DNA of 64,000 nt from Mesorhizobium sp. SOD10 (GTDB taxonomy: Bacteria > Pseudomonadota > Alphaproteobacteria > Rhizobiales > Rhizobiaceae). Every line of letters starts with the position of its first letter. Positions within the stretch are counted from its first letter, which is position 1. Shown here piece after piece: positions 56,686 through 64,000 of the stretch. Made by a program: the position numbers and the translations under genes. The stretch covers positions 62,001 to 126,000 of the forward strand of contig CCNA01000022.1 in the NCBI GenBank assembly GCA_000824805.1, written 5' to 3'. The notes under the pieces were generated by a model that had not been told where the DNA came from, ran no database searches, and saw only the letters and a program-made list of their open reading frames with translations.

Positions 56686-57176
56686 GAAGCGTCCTTGCCA
56701 CGTCCCTCGCCGCGTACCCGGCGCGAGACGCGATCAAGGACGGCGTTGACCAGCTTCGGCTCGTCTTCCTCGTAGAACGCCTTGGCAATGTCGACATATT
56801 CGGAGACGATGACGGCGACCGGCACATCCTCGCGCTTCATCAGCTCATAGACACCGGCGCGCAGGATGGCGCGCAGGGTCGAATCCAGCCGCGACAACGG
56901 CCAGTCCTCGGTCAGCGCCTGGCGGATGACGGGATCGATGGTCTTCTGGTTCTCGACGACGCCGGTCAGGATGGCGCGGAACCATTGCGCGTCCGCCTCG
57001 CGATAGAGCGCGCCATCGACTTCCTTGCCGAGACGGAAGGCTTCGTATTCGGCCGTGATCTCGAAGACGCCGCTGCCGGCTACGTCCATCTGATAGAGCG
57101 CCTGGACGGCGGCAAGTCGGGCGGCCCCACGTTTGTTGGCGTGGCGCACCGCTCCGGTCGAGGCAGGCTCGGTCAC
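56682..57176 (-). CDS. nusB: Transcription antitermination factor NusB
   Basis: A 164-residue NusB. The all-helical fold is seen in ANKRGAARLAAVQALYQMDV, DWPLSRLDSTLRAILRAGVY and the signature IVSEYVDIAKAFYEEDEPKL with VNAVLDRV. It binds boxA RNA with S10 during rRNA transcription. It starts at GTG 57176, overlapping the ribH stop by four bases (GTGA). This coupling to riboflavin genes is usual in alphaproteobacteria. Confidence 0.95.
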   Translation of the reverse strand: MTEPASTGAVRHANKRGAARLAAVQALYQMDVAGSGVFEITAEYEAFRLGKEVDGALYREADAQWFRAILTGVVENQKTIDPVIRQALTEDWPLSRLDSTLRAILRAGVYELMKREDVPVAVIVSEYVDIAKAFYEEDEPKLVNAVLDRVSRRVRGEGRGKDAS

Positions 57177-57667
57177 GATCGGGCTCCGAATTTCTCTTTG
57201 AGCGCGATCATGGTCAGCGCCGCGCGCGCGGCGAAGCCGCCCTTGTCGCCTTCCGCCTTTCGCGCGCGCGTCCATGCCTGCGCGTCGTTTTCTGTGGTCA
57301 GGATGCCGTTGCCGATCGCGATCGCCTCCTGCACCGAAAGGTCCATCAGCGCGCGGCTCGATTCATTGGCGACGATGTCGAAATGATAGGTGTCGCCGCG
57401 GATGATGGTGCCGAGCGCGACGAAGCCGTCATAATGCGTGCCGCCTTCGGCGGCGCCATCGAGCGCGAAGGTGATGACGGCGGGTATTTCGAGCGAACCG
57501 GGAACCGTCACCACGTCATAGGTGGCGCCGACCTCATCGAGCGCGCCTGTCGCGCCTTCCAGAAGCGCGTCGGCAAGGTCATCGTGGAAGCGCGCTTCGA
57601 CGATGAGCAGATGCGCTCTCGCCTTCGGGCGAATGAACGCTTTGCCGTGTTGGGATGTGCCAGCCAT
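57173..57667 (-). CDS. ribH: 6,7-dimethyl-8-ribityllumazine synthase
   Basis: A 164-residue lumazine synthase. Conserved parts are RAHLLIVEARFHDDLADALL, the substrate loop VTVPGSLEIPAVITFAL, and GFVALGTIIRGDTYHFDIVA with the catalytic-type histidine, then GNGILTTENDAQAW. It condenses the ribityl-diamine with dihydroxybutanone phosphate in riboflavin synthesis. ATG 57667; the frame upstream is shadow. It is separated from ribE by the O-methyltransferase gene and overlaps nusB downstream. Confidence 0.95.
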   Translation of the reverse strand: MAGTSQHGKAFIRPKARAHLLIVEARFHDDLADALLEGATGALDEVGATYDVVTVPGSLEIPAVITFALDGAAEGGTHYDGFVALGTIIRGDTYHFDIVANESSRALMDLSVQEAIAIGNGILTTENDAQAWTRARKAEGDKGGFAARAALTMIALKEKFGARS

Positions 57668-57805
57668 AAAAGTCTCCGGGGGTTGCCGGTGACTTAGGCC
57701 GAAGCCGGATTGATCGCAAGCACAAGATTGCCGAACCGACACCGCCGCCGCGTCTCTCGACGGGTCCGGGCCTCGCGCAGCACGATCGTTCAGCACTTTC
57801 TTTGG

Positions 57806-58795
57806 CTAGGCAGGCGCAGCCTCGAGGATCGAGATCGCTGCTCGGGTGCCGATCACCCGTTCGAGCCTCAGTCCCGCGCCCTCGAACAGCCTGGCGTATT
57901 GTGCCTCGGTCCGCTCAAGGCCGCCAGTGACCGCGAGCATGACCACGTCGATGGCCTTGATCTGATCCGGCTCGTCGCCCGGAGGCACGAGTGTTTCGGC
58001 CACGAGCACCCTGCCATGGGCTGGCATGGCCTCGCGGCAACGTCGCAGGATCAGCCCCGCACGTTCATCGTTCCAGTCGTGGATGACCTTCTTGATCACA
58101 TAGATATCGCCAGCAGGGACATTCTTGAAGAAGTCGCCCGCGACGAAGTCGGTGCGCGGCAGATCGCCGCCCGCGCCCCGGCGCGCCGCCGCCACCCCGG
58201 ACGGCAGATCGAGCAGAACGCCGCTCAAATGGGGATTGCGGGCGAGGATAGCCGAGAGAAGCTGCCCATGCCCGCCGCCGACATCGACGACCCGTGTGTA
58301 TCGACTGAAATCATAGGCGTCGGCGACGGCCTCGTTGGTGCCTTGGCTCAACGCGACCATGGCGCGCTGAAACAGGGCGGCCTGCTCCGGGTGGGCCGAA
58401 AGCCAATCGAATCTCGGGCTTCCGAATACCTTGTCGAAAGCCGGCTTTCCGGTGCGGACGGAATGCAGAAGCTGCTCGAAGGCGAGATAAGCCTCGCTGT
58501 TGATCATGCGGATGAAATCGCGTGGCCCGGGCCGATCGGAACGAAGCGCCGCGCCGACCTCCGTCAAGGCAAAATGACGAGGGCGATTTTCAGTGAAGAC
58601 CCCCTCCGGTGCCAAAAACCGCATCACGCGGTAGAGCGGCTCCGCATCCGCCTTCGTGGCGGCAGCCAAGTCTTCAACCGACTGCTCGCCGGAAACCAGA
58701 AGATCGGGAATGCCGAGTTCGATAATGACGCACAGCGCCTGCGACACCGCAAATCCGAAGCCGAGCTTCGCTGCTTGTTGCGATGGGCTGCTCAT
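57806..58795 (-). CDS. SAM-dependent O-methyltransferase (Methyltransf_2 type)
   Basis: A 329-residue enzyme of the plant-like/acetylserotonin O-methyltransferase type. Residues about 10-95 form the dimerisation winged-helix domain (LGFGFAVSQALCVIIELGIP), and the SAM-binding motif is VVDVGGGHGQLLSAILARNP. It goes on with DFVAGDFFKNVPAGDIYVIK, and the catalytic-base position is the histidine in KKVIHDWNDERA. Such enzymes methylate small phenols or polyketide hydroxyls. GGAGGGG precedes ATG 58795. It interrupts the otherwise standard rib cluster, 119 bases after ribE and 138 bases before ribH; its acceptor is unknown. Confidence 0.88.
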   Translation of the reverse strand: MSSPSQQAAKLGFGFAVSQALCVIIELGIPDLLVSGEQSVEDLAAATKADAEPLYRVMRFLAPEGVFTENRPRHFALTEVGAALRSDRPGPRDFIRMINSEAYLAFEQLLHSVRTGKPAFDKVFGSPRFDWLSAHPEQAALFQRAMVALSQGTNEAVADAYDFSRYTRVVDVGGGHGQLLSAILARNPHLSGVLLDLPSGVAAARRGAGGDLPRTDFVAGDFFKNVPAGDIYVIKKVIHDWNDERAGLILRRCREAMPAHGRVLVAETLVPPGDEPDQIKAIDVVMLAVTGGLERTEAQYARLFEGAGLRLERVIGTRAAISILEAAPA

Positions 58796-58914
58796 GGCTT
58801 TCCCCTCCACCAGGGGAAAGCTTACGTGGGGTCTGGGCAGAAGTGAAGCGGGAAGCCGTTCTGAACGGCGCTGTCCTCACGACCTGATTTGGTCGTCGCC
58901 TCGCCGGACCGTGT

Positions 58915-59532
58915 TCAAAGCCCCTCTTTCGCCGCCTCCGCCAGGCGCGCTGCGTAGCGGGCCATGGTGTCGATCTCGATGTTGACGCGGTCGCCGGCCT
59001 GGCGCTCGCCCCAAGTGGTGACGCTCAGCGAGTGATGGATGAGAAGCACGTCGAAGCGGGTGCCTTCGACCTTGTTGACGGTGAGAGAGGTGCCGTCGAG
59101 CGCGACCGATCCCTTAGGCGCGATGAATTTTGCCAGATGGCGCGGCGCTTCCAGCGTGAAGCGCACGGCATCGCCCTCCACTTTACGCTCGACGATCTCG
59201 GCGGTGCCGTCGACATGGCCGGAGACGATGTGACCGCCGAGCTCGTCGCCGATCTTCAGCGCGCGTTCGAGATTGATCCGGGTCCCGGATTTCCAGCTCG
59301 AAGCGGTGGTCAGCCTCAGTGCTTCCTCCCAGGCCTCGACCTCGAACCAGCGCGCATTCGAGCCGTGTTCCGAGAGCGCCGTGACGGTGAGACAGACGCC
59401 GCCGCAGGAAATGGAAGCGCCGATCGCGATCGTCTCTGGATCATAGGCAGTGTCGATGCGCAGGCCGACGCCTTCGGCCAACGGCTTTACCGAAGCGACA
59501 GTGCCCACGTCCGTGACAATTCCGGTAAACAT
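58915..59532 (-). CDS. ribE: Riboflavin synthase alpha subunit
   Basis: A 205-residue riboflavin synthase with two lumazine-binding repeats. The first starts MFTGIVTDVGTVASVKPLAE and has SISCGGVCLTVTAL; the second starts GGHIVSGHVDGTAEIVERKV and has KGSVALDGTSLTVNKVEG. It dismutates two lumazines into riboflavin. It is separated from ribD upstream by 61 bases that are mostly a palindromic repeat. Confidence 0.95.
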   Translation of the reverse strand: MFTGIVTDVGTVASVKPLAEGVGLRIDTAYDPETIAIGASISCGGVCLTVTALSEHGSNARWFEVEAWEEALRLTTASSWKSGTRINLERALKIGDELGGHIVSGHVDGTAEIVERKVEGDAVRFTLEAPRHLAKFIAPKGSVALDGTSLTVNKVEGTRFDVLLIHHSLSVTTWGERQAGDRVNIEIDTMARYAARLAEAAKEGL

Positions 59533-59552
59533 CAGGGAGTGTCTTTCGTTTT

Positions 59553-59601
59553 GACCATGATCTAATCCAACAACCGGTTCCCGCTTCTTGGGGTCATGGT
59601 C
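59553..59601. repeat. GACCATGATC-type palindromic repeat between ribD and ribE
   Basis: GACCATGATC at 59553 and its mirror GGTCATGGTC at 59592-59601 enclose a core with AACCGGTTCCCGCTTCTTGG. It is the same family as 30917-30983 and 61230-61271. Its right end overlaps the last codons and stop of ribD, so it lies inside the rib operon transcript. Confidence 0.75.
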
Positions 59602-60721
59602 TTACCCACTCGGCGTAACTGTCCTCGCCGAAGCGCATGTCGCGCAGTTTGCGAAATCCAGCCGGGATATGGTCGGCGTCGATGGGCGATGCAATACCGT
59701 CTTCGCCAATGGCGTCCGGACCTTGGAAAAGGACAATGCGGTCGACAAGGTCTTCCTTAAGGAAGGCCTTGGCCACCTTGGCGCCGCCCTCGACCAAGAC
59801 GCTTGCCATGCCAAGTGCGGCAAGGTCTTCCAGCAATTCCGGCAAGGCCACTTCGCTCTGATATGTTTCGGTGCCGATGAAGCGCACGCCTGCGCGCTCG
59901 AGGGCCGCGCGCCGATGTGGGTCGGCCTCCAGACAAGCGGCAACATAGAGCGGCACGCGGTCGACGCCGGAAACAAGCTTCGATGTTTCAGGCAGCCGGA
60001 TCTGCCGATCGAGGATGATGCGCGCCGGCGAGCGGTTCTCCAGTCCCGGCAGGCGCACGGTCAGCGCCGGATCATCCTCCAGCACAGTGCCGATGCCGAC
60101 CAGGATGGCGTCTGCCTCGGCGCGCATCAGATAAACATCGCGGCGCGCGATCTCGCCGGTGATGGCAACCTGGCCGGCGCCTTTGCGACCGATCTTGCCG
60201 TCGCTCGAAAGCGCAAGCTTCAGAGTTACTTCCGGGCGCTTCTTCAGAGAGCGAGTCAGATAGCCGGCCATCTGCTCGGCGGCCTCGGTGGCCAGCACCT
60301 TCTCAACCACCTCGACACCGGCGGCGCGCAGGATGGCGTAGCCCTTGCCGGAGACGCGCGGATCGGGATCGCTGGCCGCGCCAACGACGCGCGCGACACC
60401 GGCATTGACCAGCGCGTTGGCGCAAGGCGGCGTGCGGCCGTGATGGGCGCAAGGCTCCAGAGTAACGTAAGCTGTGGCACCACGCGCGAGGTCTCCGGCC
60501 TCGGCCAGCGCCTCGGTCTCGGCATGCGGGCGCCCGCCCACGGCCGTCACGCCAGTGCCGACGATCATCGGGCCGGCGCCGTCGTCGCGCACGATGATGG
60601 TGCCGACGGAGGGGTTGGTGGAGGTTCGGCCGGCATTGCGGCGCGACAGCCTGATAGCCGCGGCCATGAAACGGCGATCAAGGGCCGCCTGCGCGGCCTC
60701 ATCCAGTGGCGGTCCCACCAT
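59594..60721 (-). CDS. ribD: Bifunctional riboflavin deaminase/reductase RibD
   Basis: A 375-residue two-domain enzyme. Residues 1-150 are the cytidine-deaminase-like half with the zinc site HAETEAL and ECAHHGRTPPCANAL-type motif (read here as LEPCAHHGRTPPCANALV). The rest is the NADPH reductase half (EVTLKLALSSDGKIGRKGAG; RMILDRQIR-like strand RIILDRQIRLPETSKLVSGV; VLVEGGAKVAKAFLKEDLVD). It acts in the second and third steps of riboflavin synthesis. It follows nrdR by two bases. The final codons and stop lie within a palindromic repeat arm. Confidence 0.95.
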   Translation of the reverse strand: MVGPPLDEAAQAALDRRFMAAAIRLSRRNAGRTSTNPSVGTIIVRDDGAGPMIVGTGVTAVGGRPHAETEALAEAGDLARGATAYVTLEPCAHHGRTPPCANALVNAGVARVVGAASDPDPRVSGKGYAILRAAGVEVVEKVLATEAAEQMAGYLTRSLKKRPEVTLKLALSSDGKIGRKGAGQVAITGEIARRDVYLMRAEADAILVGIGTVLEDDPALTVRLPGLENRSPARIILDRQIRLPETSKLVSGVDRVPLYVAACLEADPHRRAALERAGVRFIGTETYQSEVALPELLEDLAALGMASVLVEGGAKVAKAFLKEDLVDRIVLFQGPDAIGEDGIASPIDADHIPAGFRKLRDMRFGEDSYAEWVRP

Positions 60722-60723
60722 GA

Positions 60724-61203
60724 TCAGCCGGCGTCCTCTTCGCTCTTTTCCTCGTCGCCCTTCAATTCGCCCAAGAGCTCGTGAAAATCCCTGGCCTCGC
60801 GGAAATTGCGATAGACCGAGGCGAAGCGGACATAGGCGACGTCATCCAGCGATTTAAGGGCTTCCATGACCAGCCGGCCGACCTCGCCCGACGCAATTTC
60901 GGTCTCGCCGGAGCTTTCGAGCTGGCGCACGATGCCGGTGACGGCGCGGTCGATGCGCTCGGGGTCGACATTGCGCTTGCGCACGGCGATCTCGACGGAG
61001 CGCAGCAGCTTGTCGCGGTCGAAAGGCACCTTGCGGCCAGACTTCTTGATGACGACGAGGTCACGCAATTGGACGCGCTCGAAAGTGGTGAAGCGGCCGC
61101 CGCAATCGGGGCACACCCGCCGCCTGCGGATCGCCGCGCCGTCTTCGGCGGGACGCGAATCCTTCACCTGCGTATCTTCGGACTGGCAATAGGGACAGCG
61201 CAT
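60724..61203 (-). CDS. nrdR: Transcriptional repressor NrdR
   Basis: A 159-residue NrdR. The zinc ribbon is MRCPYCQSEDTQVKDSRP with CPDCGGRFTTFERV, and an ATP-cone follows (VVIKKSGRKVPFDRDKLLRS). It senses (d)ATP and represses ribonucleotide-reductase genes. ATG 61203 is at the family start; the frame is open ten codons upstream. It heads the rib genes in the usual alphaproteobacterial order, two bases before ribD. A palindromic repeat lies in its upstream region. Confidence 0.96.
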   Translation of the reverse strand: MRCPYCQSEDTQVKDSRPAEDGAAIRRRRVCPDCGGRFTTFERVQLRDLVVIKKSGRKVPFDRDKLLRSVEIAVRKRNVDPERIDRAVTGIVRQLESSGETEIASGEVGRLVMEALKSLDDVAYVRFASVYRNFREARDFHELLGELKGDEEKSEEDAG

Positions 61204-61229
61204 AGAGAGCCTTGGGTTTCGCGATTCAG

Positions 61230-61271
61230 GCATGATCCCGAAAAGTTGCAGACCTTTCGGAGAAGATCATG
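61230..61271. repeat. GCATGATC-type palindromic repeat upstream of nrdR
   Basis: GCATGATCCCGAAAAG begins at 61230 and the inverse end GAAGATCATG closes at 61271, around a short core. The sequence is close to the common rhizobial intergenic repeat that has CCGAAAAG facing CTTTTCGG. It lies 27 bases before the nrdR start, probably in its leader or promoter. Confidence 0.75.
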
Positions 61272-61418
61272 TTTCAAAAACAAAATTTTAGAGTGAGAGG
61301 GCGATTCAAGGAAGCGTCATCTCACTCTGGTCGGCGATGGCTTAGAGCCTTTTATGCCTCAGAGATAGCGAGGCGGGAGCAAGATTGCCAGCACCCCTGC
61401 CCGCCGGCGGGGCAAGTG

Positions 61419-61997
61419 TCAGGGCGCGACGTCCTTGGTCGAAAAGCCGCAGGACGTGCCGAGATTGCGATAGGCCTTGGTGAAGCCGTCCATCGGAATG
61501 CTCGCGACGGTCTGCTTACCGAAGACTACATCGAGCGAGGTCACCTTGCGCATGGCGCGCAGCAAGGCAAGGCTGGTCTTGGCATCGTTGTCGACCATCC
61601 AACTGGGACGACCGCCTGCGGCCGCGTTGGAGCTTACGGTCGCGGCAACCTTCACGCCGGGGTCGCCGAAGGTCGCGGCGATCTTGTTGCCGGTCGGCAG
61701 CGTCTTGTTGTCGATAATGAACATGATGGCCGGATACGCGTCCGGCGGCAGCGCGTCGCCGGTCGAGATCGACAGGGTCAGGGAGCCCGCATTGCCGGTG
61801 CCGTCGAGGAAAGCCGTCGAGGCAGCGCAGGTCTTGTGCGCGTCCTGCCCGGTATCGAGCGTATCGATGATGGTGGTCCATTTGCCGAAGGTATTGGTGG
61901 CCGGCAAATCGGCGTTCGTCTGCTCCTGGGCGACCGCGCCGGAAGCAGACAGCGAGCCGAACAGGGCCAAGGCGGCAAGGCGGGAAGTGCGCATCAT
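61419..61997 (-). CDS. Secreted hypothetical protein
   Basis: A 192-residue exported protein. The signal peptide is RLAALALFGSLSASGAVAQE. The mature part is beta-rich with two cysteines (one in HKTCAASTAFLDG, one in GTSCGFSTKD), like small periplasmic proteins of the invasion-associated locus B kind, but I cannot assign that family with certainty. GGAGA precedes the double ATG (61997 or 61994). It lies between glyA and nrdR on the same strand. Confidence 0.7.
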   Translation of the reverse strand: MMRTSRLAALALFGSLSASGAVAQEQTNADLPATNTFGKWTTIIDTLDTGQDAHKTCAASTAFLDGTGNAGSLTLSISTGDALPPDAYPAIMFIIDNKTLPTGNKIAATFGDPGVKVAATVSSNAAAGGRPSWMVDNDAKTSLALLRAMRKVTSLDVVFGKQTVASIPMDGFTKAYRNLGTSCGFSTKDVAP

Positions 61998-62104
61998 CAA
62001 GTCTCCAGTAAGCCGCGCCGCCGGATCGTAAGCGGCGCGAAGCGCAAGGATAAAAGATGACACGCGGCGCCCGGTCAACCGAGGGCGGCCAGCCGGCGGA
62101 AGAA

Positions 62105-63418
<1,314 letters not shown>

Positions 63419-63544
63419 GGCTTGCTTTCCCTTGGGGCCGGAGGTCTGCGAGGTCGCCGCGCCATTAACACAGTTGTTTTCGGGCCGCCACGTTTGCGGC
63501 GCGAAATTTGCTGGCCGGTTTGCGCCAAGACGGCGCAGCCGGTT

Positions 63545-64000
63545 CTAATTCCGCGGCTCGCGGCCCCTGAGGACCGCTTCCGAGAAGGTGATCTCGGTGA
63601 ACAGCTTGCGCGCCGTTTGGTCGTTGATGTCGCCGCGGCGAAGCATGGCCCGCAACTCGGCGCGCTCGGCCTCAATGCCGGCAAGCCTGAGCTCCATCTC
63701 GATCCGGCCGGATTCGCGGGCCTCGGCGCGCGCTTCGTCGGCGCCGTCGGAGAGCGAGATGCGGCGCCGGTAGATGGAGGCGACGCTCTCGGCGATTGCG
63801 AGCTTCATCTCAGCCCCCTCTCCTTCATTGCCGTCGCTGGCCAAGGCTTCGATCCTGGCGATGGCGGCATTGGCGGCGCCGACCCTGGCCCTGCGCTCTT
63901 CGGCGGCACCCGGATGCTCGCCCGGTTCTACGAGGCCACGCGCGACCGCCGGCAGGGCAAGGCTTGCAATCGCCAGCGAGCAGATGATGACGCCGGCAGC
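63545..64000 (-). CDS. CPA1-type Na+/H+ antiporter, C-terminal part
   Basis: The gene runs off the right edge; the last 152 codons are present. The visible part starts in what looks like the final membrane helix (AGVIICSLAIASLALPAVAR), then a cytosolic tail with VGAANAAIARIEALASD, a helical ESVASIYRRRISLSDGA segment, and the ending RLAGIEAERAELRAMLRRGD followed by IND and a conserved short helix. This tail, with 'E-A-E-R-x-x-L...L-x-R-G-x-I-x-D', is typical of CPA1 antiporters, where it regulates transport. The rest of the transport domain is outside the window. It is upstream of glyA on the same strand, with 126 bases between. Confidence 0.75.
   Translation of the reverse strand, partial: AAGVIICSLAIASLALPAVARGLVEPGEHPGAAEERRARVGAANAAIARIEALASDGNEGEGAEMKLAIAESVASIYRRRISLSDGADEARAEARESGRIEMELRLAGIEAERAELRAMLRRGDINDQTARKLFTEITFSEAVLRGREPRN

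Noticed and set aside
58796..61418. FMN riboswitch near the rib genes
   Set aside because: The gaps upstream of ribE and nrdR hold palindromic repeats, and I could not find the conserved RFN core in them.
63419..63544. Riboswitch upstream of glyA
   Set aside because: The 126-base gap shows no conserved aptamer pattern that I can recognise.

Overview
This window is about 64 kb of high-GC chromosomal DNA from an alphaproteobacterium, most likely a Mesorhizobium-like member of the Rhizobiales. The evidence is the gene orders: rplM-rpsI; merR-ihfA-fabH-plsX-DUF177-ubiquinol/cytochrome c chaperone, divergent from bamE; glyA-nrdR-ribD-ribE-ribH-nusB; and ctaA next to a DUF2842 gene. Two families of short palindromic repeats of the kind scattered through rhizobial genomes are also present. 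Coding density is high. There is one tRNA (Pro, GGG). I see no insertion sequence, phage, CRISPR array or replication origin. The genus is inferred from gene order and product style, not from a database search.

Layout. 1-5.4 kb: a clipped putative ATPase, a crotonase, a hotdog thioesterase, a LysE exporter, the rplM-rpsI operon with a clear promoter, leader hairpin and terminator, then a LysR gene divergent from a YdbC-type aldo/keto reductase. 5.4-12.9 kb: a large palindromic repeat, a secreted glycerophosphodiesterase, a membrane acyltransferase, agmatinase, argC, an APH-like kinase, heme A synthase and small membrane or secreted proteins. 12.9-22.4 kb: a surface-polysaccharide locus with a deacetylase, a CelD-like acyltransferase, a Wzz/ExoP-like protein with a degenerate ATPase domain, a Wza-like lipoprotein, a GT4, an initiating sugar-phosphate transferase and a Wzy-like polymerase or ligase.

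22.6-37.0 kb is the most unusual part. A SorC-type regulator is followed by a complete glucitol-type sugar PTS: GutM, IIC, IIBC, IIA and a dedicated HPr-EI fusion. Rhizobia normally carry only the non-transporting nitrogen PTS. A few kilobases further on the same strand lies a second operon: a SAF-domain NAD(P) oxidoreductase followed by E1-alpha, E1-beta and E2 of an acetoin/pyruvate-dehydrogenase-type complex. The upstream regions of both operons share a near-identical motif (GGAA(T)ACA(A/T)ATGTTC), each just downstream of a perfect TTGACA, which suggests one regulon. I infer a dedicated PTS-coupled catabolic pathway for an unidentified polyol or sugar. The E2 gene also carries an in-frame palindromic repeat that supplies about 43 residues of its linker.

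37-64 kb is mostly housekeeping: YbaK deacylase, a small HTH protein, small secreted proteins (one almost pure His/Arg), an ElaB/YgaM-like protein, the fatty-acid/IHF cluster, bamE, an RmlC-like cupin plus a GT2, H+-pyrophosphatase (predicted K+-independent), a yehZYXW-type osmoprotectant ABC importer, an FMN reductase, an MFS transporter and the riboflavin cluster. An O-methyltransferase gene is inserted between ribE and ribH. The window ends inside a CPA1-type Na+/H+ antiporter gene.

Gene starts were chosen from Shine-Dalgarno sequences and family length. Function calls rest on recognisable motifs and gene order only.
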